Shown: positions 26,075 to 38,208, numbered from the stretch's first letter. The stretch: DNA of 64,000 nt from Acridotheres tristis (GCA_037013685.1 CM072886.1:27659080-27723079), one strand, 5' to 3'. Notes: generated by a model not told the origin, from the sequence alone. Numbers and translations are program-made.

Positions 26075-26215
26075 ACTGACAGACAATCCTATGAAGTATG
26101 TATGTATTTGTGAAACATTCTGTGCTTCATTACCAATTCTTTGCTGGATATAACACAGGAAATTGAGCCCATTGTAAAAGCCAAATTTTTGACTTGCTGA
26201 TTTAGGTGTTTTAAT
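26075..26215. repeat. Possible L2/MIR-type ancient repeat relic
   Basis: The ordered pieces 'caatcctatgaagtatgta', 'caggaaattgag' and 'gacttgctgatttag' echo the 'aaccctatgaggtaggta ... gaggaaactgaggc ... gacttgcccaag' sequence shared by L2 and MIR 3' regions. The similarity is weak and interrupted, and could be chance. Confidence 0.22.
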
Positions 26216-28204
26216 ATCCAGTAATGTATAAATAGACTTCAGAATATTACAAGTGAAAGATAAAATCAAGAACACTAATTCTGAGAGTTTTTCAAAGTTA
26301 TTATTGTGCAAAGCCGATTCATTGTTATTAGATATTCTGAGTCAATATAGCTGCATGCTTTCTAAATTGAAGAGAGCATTTTTAAAAAAATTAAAGTATG
26401 TGCTTCTTTTAAAAAGTTGTATCAGTAAGTGTTTATGAGCGATAAGAACCTCATGAAAGAGGTTGCTGGTTGAGGATTTCTGAGGTTGCTTTTTGATGGC
26501 TTTTTGTGTTTTTTTTGTTTTAAAGACAGAAAAATCTGAACTTTAATTGAGTGTATCTAGTTTTTATCCTTGAAAACATTGATATCACTTTAAAAAAGTA
26601 TTTCCATTGTGGCCTTCAGGATGGAACCATTTTAGCATTTCCTCCAAAACCCTTCCCTTGCAATTCAAAGATCAAGACTTCAGCAAAAGAAAAACATCTA
26701 ATCTCTATACCTAGACACTTAATCCATTCTAAACTGATATCAAACGCTCATAAAAAAAGGCAAACCAAATTTCAAAGAGTTTCTTTTCTTAAAAGATTAT
26801 TTTAAAAAGCTATTACATAGAAATACATACAAACAGTTCCACAGAAGTATATAAAACCAGTTCCATGGACTATATCAGTGGTCCACAAAGTAGAATTCTC
26901 TTAGAATTCTAAAGCAGTAAGAAGAGAGCTGCCTTTGCAATACAAACCACTGCTCAAACCTTGCCTTTTTACTCTGAGGGCTTGTGCTCCTCGTGCAGCT
27001 TGTAGTGCAACTCCTTTCATTTCTCCCTGGGTAGCTCACTAAAAAACAGTGGCTGTACTGGGGCTCTCCAACACTGGACACCAGCACTGGGACAAAAGCT
27101 ATGCCGAAGTGCTTCTATTTGGGCTGCCATCTTCTCTTTAAGGGAAGGAGACAATGAGTGGACTGCTTGTTAAACAGTCAAAGAACTGACACCCCAAAGT
27201 GAAAAAGGACATCATGCTGGATTGTGCCTCCTTCCTTGCATGAATGTGATGAGTGATAGAAAGATGAAAAGAAAGAAATTTCTTGTATTGATCCAATTAC
27301 TCTATTGTACAAAAAGCTTTCTAAGAGAAGCAGAAAACTCAACAAAAACAAACCAAAAAAACAAACTAGGTTCTCACTAAGACAGTAAAGTTATTGCAAA
27401 TGTTGTCTTTTTATTTTTTGGAGAAAACATAAATGCTAGCTTATTCTGACAAATGATTAAGGCAACACAGTGTCCAGAAAATTTCACAGAAGACTGTAGA
27501 GAAGCATAGTCTACATTACAGATCTCCCCTAACTTTAAGACACAAAATTCCAACCACCTTAACCATAAATAGCAGCCTCATTTACGTTCTTTTATTTTTA
27601 TAGTCAGAAAACTCATAATTCAAAAAATGTTGAATTCAAGACTCCCTATCACATGTTCTGCTACCATTAAAGATTGTTAGCAAACAACTGTCAATAAACT
27701 ACTAGGAATTGCAGGTATTCTTCTAATGAACAAAAATAAGTAGGTTGATCTTTCTATTAGCAATTGTCTAAAGACAGTTAAATAAATATTGGCTTAATAT
27801 CACAATGTGTTGATTGATCTTTTGCTCAGGGAATGTGAATCTTGTAAACAAAAGTTTCACTGACCACTCAAGAAATAAATACACATTATTAGTGCTCTTT
27901 CTGATAGGAAAGATGATTCAAAGGAAGTGTTTTACTTCTCTTAGAAAGTAAAGTGGTTTCAATAAAGACTTGTCTAAAATTATACTTGAATGCATTATAT
28001 GCCTTGTATCTCTAATTATCTGATATCTGTTGCTAAACATTGTGGGAGTGGACATTATAGGGACAGACGTCTAGATGATTAGGTTATTCTTGATTCTACT
28101 GACTCAAGAATAGTAGTGAGCACTGAGCCTAGTTTCTTTCTGATTCATCTGTTACAGCAGCTATGTGAATTTGGATGAAGTCCACATAATTCATCTTGAC
28201 ATAA

Positions 28205-28412
28205 GTAAGATTTTCTTTACAGTGAGAACAATCCATACCTAGAAGAAGGTATTCTGTGTTATGACTGAGTCCCTATCACTGGAGGTTTCCAGGGTGCAAT
28301 TGGACAGGGTGCTACATCATCTCATTTAGAGTCTCTTTCCTATGAAAGGTCGGATCAAGTGATCTTTCAAGGTCCCTTCCAAACTGGGCTGTTCAATAAT
28401 TCCGAGTTTGTG
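28205..28412 (+). mobile_element. CR1 LINE 3'-end fragment, sense
   Basis: It runs from a 'tttctttacagtgagaac' block through 'tccctatcactggaggtt', 'ggacagggtgcta', 'atgaaaggtcggatcaagtg' and 'tcccttccaaactgggctgt', ending near 'ttcaataattccgag'. That is the order of the CR1 3' untranslated region. The terminal octamers are degraded. It is a 5'-truncated copy with no coding capacity, as is usual for CR1. Confidence 0.88.
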
Positions 28413-30300
28413 TTAGTAGGGATCTGGTAAAAAATCTGATAGAAGTTTCTTTGCTGCATGTTATTTAACTTTAGTTAACTATCTATACCCATGAGATACG
28501 TGGAGAAGGCATAAAATAAGTATAGTGACAGTGGTGTCTTCTCCAGATGCCTCATTGCTCTGAAGTGTCATTTCACTCATGTGTGCAATGTGACTACATT
28601 GGCCCCAGAAGACTTCAAAACAGGATCAAAATTACTCTTTGCAGCCAAATTATAAGTCCATTCGACCATTACAACAGATCCTAGTATATCTCATTTATTA
28701 AAAGGGCGGCAATGTTTGTGAAAAATAGCTCCTTTTTCCCAGATGGAATAAGAGCTGCTCTCTGCAGTCACAGAGACATTTGGCAGTTACATGATGTTGA
28801 CACAGCTGCAGACCCTGGTTGCTGCATCAGTTTCACATGGCTCTGCTCTTTCTTTCCTCCCTCTTAAAATCTACAGAAAAGTATTGGACAGCTTCTCACC
28901 TAGTTGGTTTTGTGCTTGAGTTGTGCTTGAGTGATGGAGATGAGACTGCATCATTGTCTCTCTTGATGTAGGCACGTTTGGCTTTGGTATTTTCAGTAGG
29001 GTTATGAAGTCAGCTCAATGCCTGTCTGAATACAAAGTTGGCTGCTGGTATGACAGGGTCAAGAGTTAAATGGGGACAGAGCAACAAAGACAAAACACAG
29101 ATGAATTAACTCACATGGGCGGAAGTGAACCACACAAAATAAATTCATATTGTCTGTGTTTAGTCAGGTGTCTTACTGGATCCTTTGGTTTTCCTAAATG
29201 TGAAACACTTTTGTGTCTAACTTATCATACAACTAAAAAAAAAAAAAATCTGAAAAGAGAAGGCAGAAAGGAAAAAGATATTAATATTTCAACATTATGA
29301 CCCACTGGGATTGTGAAATATTTCTGCTTTAAATCACTGAATAGTGATCCACTGCTACAAATTTTTCCTGGAAAATACTAGATGAAATGTAGATAACACA
29401 GCACAGATTTCTAAGACACAAATCTCTACTTTCTCTTCCTTTTTTTTTTTTTTTGATTGATGAGTAACTGTTTTTTATGACAAGCTCATGCTGTTAAGTT
29501 AAATAAAGAGACTCTGATACAGTCAGATTTGTCCCTAACACAAAGTTTAGCGTTCACACACTCCTTTTTTTAAACTCCTCCAAACATTTAATGTTCTTTT
29601 GGCAATTGCTTCTCTTGGAAGTGTTTCTAGAAGCTTCTTCAGAAAAAAATTTCATTGTCATTATATGGGGTAAAGGGCAGAGAAAAGGGAGTTTTATTCT
29701 TGCACCTTTTCAAGTTTTAAGCTGTTTCTAAATGGGAGCTACTGTGAGAGATACAGATACATTATAATTAAAAGTAAGAACATCTTACTCCTTATTTTGA
29801 GAACTGGCTTATCAATTATCCATCTGTGAACTACTAGGAGAAAAAAAACCTGTGCTTTCTATTAATTATTTAAGTGCAATTTTTTCCCATGGAGAGCCAG
29901 GTGTTAGGAATAAATAAAATGGGGTTTAGAACTACTCTTTGTGTAGCAATTAGCAAATTTTTGCATCAAAATTTTATTGACTGCCATTTAAAAATAATAT
30001 TATTTGAAATATTTTTTCTTCCATCACCCTAGATTCAACTAATTTTTGCATTCTGTACTGGTGCTAAATTATTTGCTTCATATTCTTTGACAAATCTTAG
30101 GCCAATTAAATTCAATTTAGCAAGAGTGACTACAGATCCAAAAGTTTAACTGGTGACATATCTTGATATTTTTTATACTCCACTTATATAATAATAATTT
30201 TATATATTTTAAACACTATTATATAAGCTTCTTACTGTATAGTACTCCTTTATAAAGCAACTTTTGCCACAAAAAGAAAAAAAAAAATTGACAGTTCTCC
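28413..30300. other. AT-rich noncoding DNA with homopolymer tracts
   Basis: No gene is recognised. There is an A14 run at 29,235-29,248 and a T15 run at 29,440-29,454. Stops are frequent in all frames. Confidence 0.55.
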
Positions 30301-30301
30301 A

Positions 30302-30498
30302 CTAGCTTTTAAACTGTTTTACAAAAGAAATATTCCACATATGCCGCATTACCAAAGGCAAATGGATTACATTTTCTCCATGCTCAGCAACACTGGAATT
30401 CCTGGAAGTTGAGTCATAAGGGATGAGAAATGCAAAAGTGCCTTCTGGGATCAAGATAACAGGCCTGTCTGGTATACCTAATGTTTTATACACAGCCA
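30302..30498 (-). other. Protein-like open segment behind an acceptor-like site
   Basis: On the minus strand 'atttaactctcag' ends at 30,499 and is followed by an open frame of about 65 codons to a stop at 30,302. The product has ordinary globular composition, including a Pro-rich stretch 'IPDRPVILIPEGTFAFLIP'. I recognise no family. No strong donor precedes the stop, so as an exon it would be terminal or dead. It could equally be unique noncoding DNA. Confidence 0.2.
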
Positions 30499-30499
30499 C

Positions 30500-32385
30500 T
30501 GAGAGTTAAATGTCACTGAAAACTTTTGAAGCAAAGTCCTGTATGAGTAAATTAGGTGTGTCCTTCCTCCACTGATGGGCACAGAATTGAACCTTGCCAG
30601 GCAGTTTGCTGTAAATCACTCTGAGGCTCAGGTACATCTATGTGGCTCACTAAAATGCAACATAACTACTCCCTCAGGCTCCTCCAACATCGTGGTCGGT
30701 CTAAGATGAGGGTAAAACAGATAGAATTGCTTGCTTCAAACATTGACATTAGTTAGATGAAAGAAGACAAGTATTTCCAGTTTCCAACAGTGCCCTCTAA
30801 TCTAGTTTTTGCAATCCCATCACAATAAAAGCAATTAGATTAGCAGGAGAAAGATCACCATCTTCTTTCCAATGACCAACTGAAGCCCTAAAATGCTGAC
30901 GTTTTCTAAGAAATTGAAATGTATGGAATTGGATCAGAACAGGCTGTACACATCTCTCTCTCTAAACAGGCATTAAAAAACCCACCCCAAAACCCAAACA
31001 AACAAAAAAAAAAATCTCACAACAGCTAAAGTTGAATACCTGGGGGATTTGCATACTTTATAGTGCCTAATGACTTTATATACAAAAGATTAACTATCTG
31101 GATTTCTGCCTGGTATTTATGTTCTATACTTGCAATTATTCTTAGTGCCCAACTGGGATGGGATCACAAAATACTTGGCTCTTGATTTAAGTGATATATC
31201 AACATTCCGAAGATATTAGAAAGTCATTGTACTTCACAGACTTCAAAAACAAAACAAAATTTAAATAACCAGAGAGAGACATTTTTTTTGAGCTTATGGA
31301 AGATGGAGAACATACCCGATTTTAATTTAATAGATGGGCTCAAAAAGTCCTAAATAAGAATAATATTTTTTAAAAGTTGCTTCTTATAACTGGGTTTATT
31401 TTTGGAAGAATTGCTGTGTTTTGTCCCATGAGAACTGAAGCTCTGATGTTTCCTGAATAGATCTTGACCTCCTCAAGTGCTCTTTGCTAAAGAAGTTACA
31501 GTGGAGATTACACACCCTAAAAATAGTAATTCAAATTATACTTATGAATTTTAATCCCTTTTTGATTCCTTCTCAAGGCAGTTAGCAGGCAAGAGGCCTC
31601 TCCTCTCCTTGGAGTGATGTGAAGCTACCCCCACCAAAGCTTGTAGCTGGATAGAATAATAATCCTGCAATTACTCGCTGTATCTAATTAACTGGATATA
31701 GCTTTTGTCATGCTTTAAGTCAGAACTGAGGCATCAGTTAAGACTTGTGCAAATCCTCAATTCCATCCATCAAAATATCTTGCCACTTCTTTGGTAGGGG
31801 CCTGAATGCTTGGCATAATACACAAACCACCTTCGGAGACATCATTAATGAGCTGTAATATGGATCAAACATGGTCCCTAAAATTGTGAAAAACTCTGAA
31901 ATTAGAAATTTCATGCATATTTTTCCAGATTCGTTTTTTAATCAAAGAATGAATCACTCAGAACAGTAGTTACTACTCAGGTTAGCTAAAAGGACAGATT
32001 CCTCAATTCAAAAGTCTGAGGAACGAACACTACTCAAATAGATCTAAACTATTTCATTCTATTTTATCTGTATCTGCTGTTTACGCAATACAGAATCTAT
32101 TTCTCTCTCTGCATCTTCAGACAGGAGCTCAGATGATTAGATGGTTTGGTTTGGTTATGTTTCATTTGATTTTGAGGGTTTGTGGTTTGTTCTTATCTTA
32201 AATCCATACTTTCTGTACTTCTAACATAAATAGCAGTCTTCTAGCTGCCCTTTAGTAGCTGTAAGTCTAAGATGACAGATTCAAGACAACTACATGCTGT
32301 GTCTGGAGATATACCAATCACCACAGTGAGAAAGATAAGCTTGGATCAGAGATACAAGAGCCTGAAAAAGTATTAATTCATGGAG
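30500..32385. other. Noncoding DNA with an A/C low-complexity tract
   Basis: It contains an A-run/CCC tract at 30,974-31,014, where A runs are interrupted by CCC, CCCC and CAAAC. Otherwise I see nothing I can name. Confidence 0.5.
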
Positions 32386-32386
32386 A

Positions 32387-32608
32387 TCATCTGAAATTTT
32401 GTCTGGTGGCTTCCAAATGCTTCCCGAGGAAGAGTTTGATGCCTAAATATGGAGCAATTAATCTGTCAAAGCTGTTGATGAAGTCACAGTGTCCTGGAAC
32501 ATGCAGTTCTTGGAAAGGATGCTCCATTTTGGTTACTTCTTGACACTTGGGTCTGCTTTTTCCAATGTCCGCAGCAAACATGTCAACAATTGAACCACTA
32601 TGGATCCA
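32387..32608 (-). other. Protein-like open segment starting exactly at an acceptor-like site
   Basis: On the minus strand a pyrimidine-rich 'tttttctctaattc' is followed by 'caccgtag' ending at 32,609. The in-frame TAG there is immediately followed by 73 open codons to a TGA at 32,387. Several CpGs survive inside (GCGGAC, CTCGGG). The translation is balanced in composition and not recognised. No donor consensus lies near its 3' end, so it would have to be a last exon, a pseudogene or a transposon remnant. Confidence 0.25.
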
Positions 32609-32609
32609 C

Positions 32610-34440
32610 TACGGTGATTGAATTAGAGAAAAATGGTTCCTGGACCAATCACAGATCACATTTGTTCAGCTGTCCTTAAGGTTCTGCCTTTAGCCACTGG
32701 GTTCCTTCTTCACACATGACAAAGAATAAGAATAGCCCTATGCACTGGGTCCAAACACCACAAGGTACTACCTCTCCTGCAGCTTGAATAAAAAGTATCA
32801 AAGCCACAGCTCTATTTCATAAACAAGGAATCATGATGACTGTTTTTTACTGGATGTAATCAGGCAACTGTTAAGATTTAAGAATTGACTTCTCTGCTTT
32901 ACCTATGTGCTAAATACAGTGTCATTTTAGTCTTTTGTCAGAACCGCATGGGCTGTTTATGACATATCTTCAAATGTTATTTTTGGACCTTTTCCAGTCT
33001 AACTGTCTTGCTTTTACAATTACACTGTTGCTTTATATAGATCTCATTTAGTCCTTGATGGACTACAGACATCCTGTTTGCTGGCCTATTATCCAACTTC
33101 TTATCAGTTCCACTCTAAACCATTATTTCAGAAAGTATCTGTTGTAGTTGTGCAACTTTCTCAAACAGTGTTTTAATCTACTCTTTCTAAAAAAAACTTT
33201 TCCTTTTCCACGTACTTGAAAAACTTTTTCTAACTAAAGAAAATACAGCACATTTTAAGACAACCACACAAGAAAAAGCAAATAGACTAAAATATAACAA
33301 TATTATTACTTTTAGCATATGAAACAGAAATATCTCTTGCATAAGTCCAATGCCTGCACAAATTATCATACTTCAAGCAAAAGCGTCTAACAAATTAAGT
33401 TCTCCTTTTGGACATTTCTGAAGCATTGGAATTTATTTTCAATATGTCATCAGAGCTTCAAGAGGGATCTGACCAATAACCTTAGACTAGGAATAAACCT
33501 CCTTGTAAATGCACTTACTCAAGCACAAGACAGGTTATGATTTTAATTTTTTTCCTGAAGAGAAATGTTTTCTCAGGCTGAAGCAAAAGGTCTGTTTGCA
33601 GGCACTATGCTGCATGACAGGAGAAAGCAGACACAGCATATATAGCTCTGGAATTACATTTAATGTTCAAGGGATAAACTAAGCTAACTACGTTGTAAAT
33701 TTTCTAAAAACACCCTGTTGTTTCAAAATGCCAAGGTTTAGCACCAGCTATTTGGAGAGCTGATCATAAGAATCATTGTTATTACATTACATTACATGCA
33801 GCCTCAGGCCAGACACAAGTGGTTGATGTCAACTGGTCACTGAGAAGTATCTCCACTTGGGAAAGGAACATTTGTAAATATGCTGTTCCCACCAGCTAAG
33901 ACAAAGTTACCCCACCATCCTCATCAGAACACTTTGCCTCACCTTAATGACATGCATTTTGCTGATGGAATTACACCAAGGGGTGCAATTCCCATTAAAT
34001 AAGGAGGATGTGAGGAATGAGAATTAAAGACAGCCCCATTTAATGATCACTCATTACAGACCAATGGCAACTTCCAAACTAGTTCATAGCAGAATATTTT
34101 TTCCTGAAAAAATTCTTATTGTGAGAGGCGTGGAGAAAATTGGAAATCCAGAATGGTTGGCACTTTCAGCTTCTATGTACAATTAGATAAAAAGATCCCC
34201 TTTTAAAATATTTATTAAAAGTACCTAAAAAATTTGTATCATAATAAGAATAATAACAAAAATAAGACTAAGAATACCACCAATATCTCAATCACTGAAT
34301 TTCTAAAAGCAGTCAGCAAAAAGATTGCTCTGCAATTTTACCAGAGGAAGTAGAGAAGGAAATGGAGAATTATTCACGGATGGTGAAAAGTGGTCTTAAT
34401 GGAAATCTTCAAGAACATCATCTTGAATGATGACCTACAC
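32610..34440. other. Noncoding DNA, nothing recognised
   Basis: Mixed-composition unique sequence with a short (ATTAC)3 run near 33,780. No repeat family, RNA gene or convincing open frame is seen. Confidence 0.5.
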
Positions 34441-34528
34441 CTCACAGAACCATCACAAGAGAACTAACACTGTTTATGTTAACACCCCAAAAATATAAGC
34501 AAGGCACTTCGTAGCTGTGATTGCTTAC

Positions 34529-34867
34529 TTTGCAAATCTGTGCCAGTTTTCCAAGGAGTGAATCAAGTAAAACAGTCTCCAAATTTTTGTAACTCCTTTC
34601 ACCAAAAAGACTGAACTGGGATTTCAGCAGCAGAGAATTACAATCAGCTTCTGCCTCAGAGCTCCCATGAGCTAAGTAGACTAAAAGCCCAAAATAATCA
34701 GTTTTCTGACTAAGCATTTTGTTTTCTAGTTGCTTGAAGATGTTTAGAAATATCTCGCAGTGCTTGTCAGAACTTTCCTGAGTGGCTGGAAGGCCTTGAT
34801 GCATGGCTGTTCTTACAATGCCGTGGCTGATGAGATCTACAAACAATGTAATGAATCTCTGCATCTC
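34529..34867 (-). CDS. Candidate internal coding exon of an unidentified gene
   Basis: This is the longest open frame in the window that is not explained by a repeat. The minus-strand frame is open from about 34,885 to 34,442. Inside it, 'tgcaaa|gtaagc' at 34,529 is a near-consensus donor, and 'tttacttttcatggag' ending at 34,868 could serve as an acceptor, though its pyrimidine tract is short. These borders give a 339-base exon of 113 codons that begins and ends in phase 0. The product is predicted to be almost all amphipathic helix, with repeating Leu/Ile/Phe spacing, no long low-complexity run and few Pro or Gly. This suggests an ARM/HEAT-like helical scaffold, but I do not recognise the protein. 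An ATG at 34,871-34,873 lies just upstream of the proposed acceptor. Alternatives are a processed-pseudogene fragment or a chance open frame. Confidence 0.35.
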
Positions 34868-35870
34868 CTCCATGAAAAGTAAACAGTATCAAGCTTACAA
34901 TTTTTGTCCTCTTCATTAAGAAGGTCCTTCTAGAAATTTCTGTATTTCTATCCTTTTTCCAGCACAAAACCAATTGCACATTAACTAACATTGTAATTCA
35001 CTAATTTCATTGAATGATATGAGGCAAATTAGCAGTATTGCATTATTGTTTTCCAAAGTAAAAATTTAAGCTATCAGCTGCCGTAGCATTGCATATGGAC
35101 TGACCTTTGAGTGCTACAACAGATGGTTCATTGGTCTATGTTACTGTTATAATTCTAAATATCAGCTCCTACCTTCTGCTATTATGAACCCAGATCTTGA
35201 TTGTACCAATGCATTTTTAGAATACTGTATTTTGATGTGCTATGCTGCTCCTACTGTTTTCATTAGCTACAGATAGTCTACCAGTCTACTAAGTACTAAG
35301 TAGGTTAAATTAATTGCAAGAAGTGTATTATATAGTCCTTTGTCCAAAGCTCATGATTTTTATCAATGGTCCATCCAAGACTGGAAAAGGACATTATGAA
35401 AAAAATATAGAGCATTTTCTAACCAGGACATGTTAATATCAAGTGTGAATGTACAAGAAACGAAATCTTATAACTTATTTTTCTCCTCTTCTTTAGGATT
35501 TACACTTTTTTCCTCCATAGCGACTTAAAAATGTTGTTGTGTTGATAAAAATATAAGATTAATCATCTGTGTATCATGTAACTTAATAGAATTGTTTTTC
35601 TACCTAATAATTGGGAAACAGTGAAAGCAGAGTTGAATTTTTCCACCTCATTCTTTGATTTGAAACTGAACCTAAAAGAGATACACTTTCACCCCCTTGG
35701 GGGAAAGAAATAGAAAATTAATCTTCCATTGCTGTTCTGCCTCTGTTAGCAGCGGGGTATGAGGTCACACTGCTGCCTCAGTAAAGATTGCTCAACCTCC
35801 TACGCCAAGTGATGTGATCCTGCAGAGTATGAACAGCTTGTCTATGAAAGGAACTCTGGATGCAGCGGCT

Positions 35871-35879
35871 CTATAAATA
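35871..35879 (+). promoter_or_regulatory. TATA-box-like motif in a GC-richer block
   Basis: CTATAAATA is preceded by 'gatgcagcggct', in a region (35,690-36,110) noticeably richer in GC than its surroundings. A core promoter on the plus strand would start about 25-30 bases downstream. No open frame or splice donor I trust follows. An unidentified LTR could also carry such a box, but no matching LTR ends were found. Confidence 0.2.
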
Positions 35880-36124
35880 CCTAGCCTTTGCTGTTAATAA
35901 GGTATATCAGCTGGGAAAATGTCCTGCAGATGACTAAAGGCTATTGAACAGCAGTTTTCCAGCCTTGTAAAATTGCCCTCCCACACCTTCTCCTTAGAGT
36001 TCACCCATGCACAGGCATAAATCTGGACAGAACTGTAAGTTCCCAAGTGCAAGACATAAATACAGGGATTTAATGCCCACTTTCTTCCCATGCCATCACC
36101 CTCCAAGATGGAGGATACAAAAGA

Positions 36125-36148
36125 AGGGGTGGGTGGTGTGGTGGTGGT
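36125..36148 (+). repeat. G-rich GGT/GTG tract
   Basis: Runs of GG, GGG and GGGG separated by single T or GT, followed by GGTGGTGG. This could form a two-tetrad quadruplex. It sits about 250 bases after the TATA-like box and 135 bases before a CR1 element. Confidence 0.6.
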
Positions 36149-36284
36149 TCCTGAAAAGCAAATACTGCAGCTACTGACTACCTAAAAAGGCTGGAAGTGG
36201 CTGGATCATATTTTCAGCATCACCCTCTACATTACCTGTGTTTTTTTCCTTTTCTGCTCTATTCTATTGAGTTGTATTTGTGAA

Positions 36285-36805
36285 AGAATCATAGAATATC
36301 CTGAACTGGAAGGGACCTACAAGGATCATAAAGTTCAACTCCTGGCCCGGCAAAGGACAATCCCAAGAATTACACCAGTGTGTCCAAGACTGTTGTCCAA
36401 ATGCTTTTTGAACTCTGTCAGGCTGTGCTGTGACCACTTCCCTGAGGAGCCTCTTCCAGTGCCCAATCACTCTCTGGGTGAAGAACCTTTTCTTAATATC
36501 CATCCTAAACTTCCCCTGATACAATTTCATGCCATTCCCTCAAATCCCATCATTTGTCACCAGAGAGATCAGTACCTGCCCCTCGTCTTCCCCTCATGAG
36601 GAAGCTGTAACTGCAATGAGGTCTCTCCTCAGTCTCCTCCAGGCTGAACAGACCAAGTGACCTCAGCCATTCCTCATACAACTTCCCCTCCATACCCTTT
36701 GCCATCTGCTTTGCCCTCCCCTTTGGATGCTCTCCAGTACCTTTATAACCTTCTTATATCATGGTGCCTAGAACTGCACACACTATTTGAGGTAAAAGAC
36801 TAGTA
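36285..36805 (-). mobile_element. CR1 LINE 3' end, antisense
   Basis: It starts with 'atcatagaatatcctgaact' and 'ggaagggacctacaaggatc', the reverse complement of the CR1 3' terminus. It then runs through the conserved 'cctcttccagtgcccaatca', 'gtgaagaaccttttcttaat', 'cctcagtctcctccaggctg' and 'ttggatgctctccagtacct' blocks. This is one of the two best-preserved and longest 3' ends in the window. Overlapping open frames of 110 and 88 codons inside are by-products of the element. They are not genes. Confidence 0.96.
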
Positions 36806-38005
36806 CCAGGAAAGACAAGGAAAAGGAAGCCTAGGACAGCAGCTGCAAGAATTTGAAATACATGCAGTTCTAGTTCTTTCTCCCTTTAAAGGGTTTCCAC
36901 TTACCAATCTCACTAGAAGATTACAACTAATGAACCTCATCAAATATTGGCAATTTCTAACACCAGCAGTATACAATATTCACTTGCATGGTTTTAATGC
37001 ACATCTTGTAGGTCATGTCAAACAAGAAAGTGGAACAGATCAATATATGAAGTCACCAGATCTGTCCTCCCCACAGCCAAGACAATAGGTATGCTGCGGC
37101 TTTTTGCAGCTGAATACAACACAAAACCAACTACTCCTGCTAAGGGGGGAAAAAGGTCAATGATAAAGGAGGAAATAAAAGAACAAGGAATTTAGCTTTC
37201 CACCAGCCTCCAACCTCTTCATTGTAAGCCCCTCCCAAGACACAATTTCTTCCTTTCCTCCAGACACCAAGCTCGTGGAGGAGACATTCATTGTTAGTGC
37301 CTAATATGAGTTTTCAGGACATAGCGTATTCTTTGACTAGAGGTTCTACAGACCAGCTACATATTGTATACAACTGTTGTTTTGTTTTGAACCTGGCTCT
37401 GACTACATAATGGCTACTTGTTAATTTCTGCCATTGATTATTTGCTCCTCCTCTCCCCACAATGAAGAAATACGGCAGCAATTTTCAGCTCAGAGCCTGT
37501 GTGCTACAAATGCATCACTGCTAAGTCTCCTCTCCAAGTTGTCTTCTTTCCCTCAGTCATTTGATTGAACACTTCAGCTCCCTAGGTTTTTACTATTTGT
37601 AACAGAAAATAACTCAGACACTTGTAATTGAAAGGTGGAAGTATAGTACTAAAAATTCCCCAAATAGACAATAAAGCATCCTCAAAAGCCCCACCACATC
37701 CTGACCAGAATGCATGATATTTTTAGAAATTATGCATGCTTTTGTGCACTACTGTTCTAGTTATTAGGAACAATATGATTTATTACACCACCTAGTCAGA
37801 TTTACAATCGAACCTACAGTGGTCATATTTTACAATATTTCATTATTGACTCCAAAAATGAAGGCAAGCTTTAAGCCCTGACTTTCGGGCATATACATTT
37901 CAGGGAACATTTTGGGGGAAAATTAAAACCCCCACATCTTTATATTAATTTACTCATATTCACCCCTTCAGCTTCCCTTTTTCTTGGTGTGATAATACAG
38001 TTTAC
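36806..38005. other. Noncoding DNA, nothing recognised
   Basis: Unique sequence of mixed composition with no repeat family or gene-like frame that I can support. Confidence 0.5.
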
Positions 38006-38009
38006 TTAC

Positions 38010-38208
38010 ACAAACACCCAGGCTTCCCTAGCTCTTGCTCACCAAACTGGTGGCCAGTATAGTTCCCCCAGGCTCCAGCTCCAAGGCCTGTTGGCTTTTT
38101 TAATTTGCCTGTGATTACACGTCTCTGCTTGTCACATAAAAATACTTCACACAGCACCTTCTCACAGTTTGTACACTCACAAACCAAGTTGACTCTCAGC
38201 TCTTGAAT
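38010..38208 (-). other. Cysteine-rich open segment ending at a consensus donor
   Basis: On the minus strand the frame is open from just after a TAG at 38,209-38,211 to a TAA at 38,002-38,004. It contains 'tttgt|gtaagt' at 38,010, a good splice donor. The product is short, with about six Cys in a CxC-x2-C-x4-C-x4-C arrangement near its start and a Gly-rich second half. This spacing would suit a small extracellular or metal-binding module, but I cannot assign a family. No good acceptor is visible upstream. Confidence 0.2.

Larger units (their letters stand above)
22336..28200. other. AT-rich noncoding DNA
   Basis: No gene is recognised. A somewhat more GC-rich block lies at 23,470-23,800 with overlapping short open frames on both strands. 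A perfect hairpin lies at 24,678-24,703, a short (TTTA)n run at about 25,652-25,670, and a possible L2/MIR-like relic at 26,075-26,215. A further GC-richer block at 26,960-27,150 holds no protein-like frame that I can support. Confidence 0.5.

Noticed and set aside
36264..36599. Opposing 110- and 88-codon open frames
   Set aside because: They lie inside the antisense CR1 3' end. That element explains the sequence.
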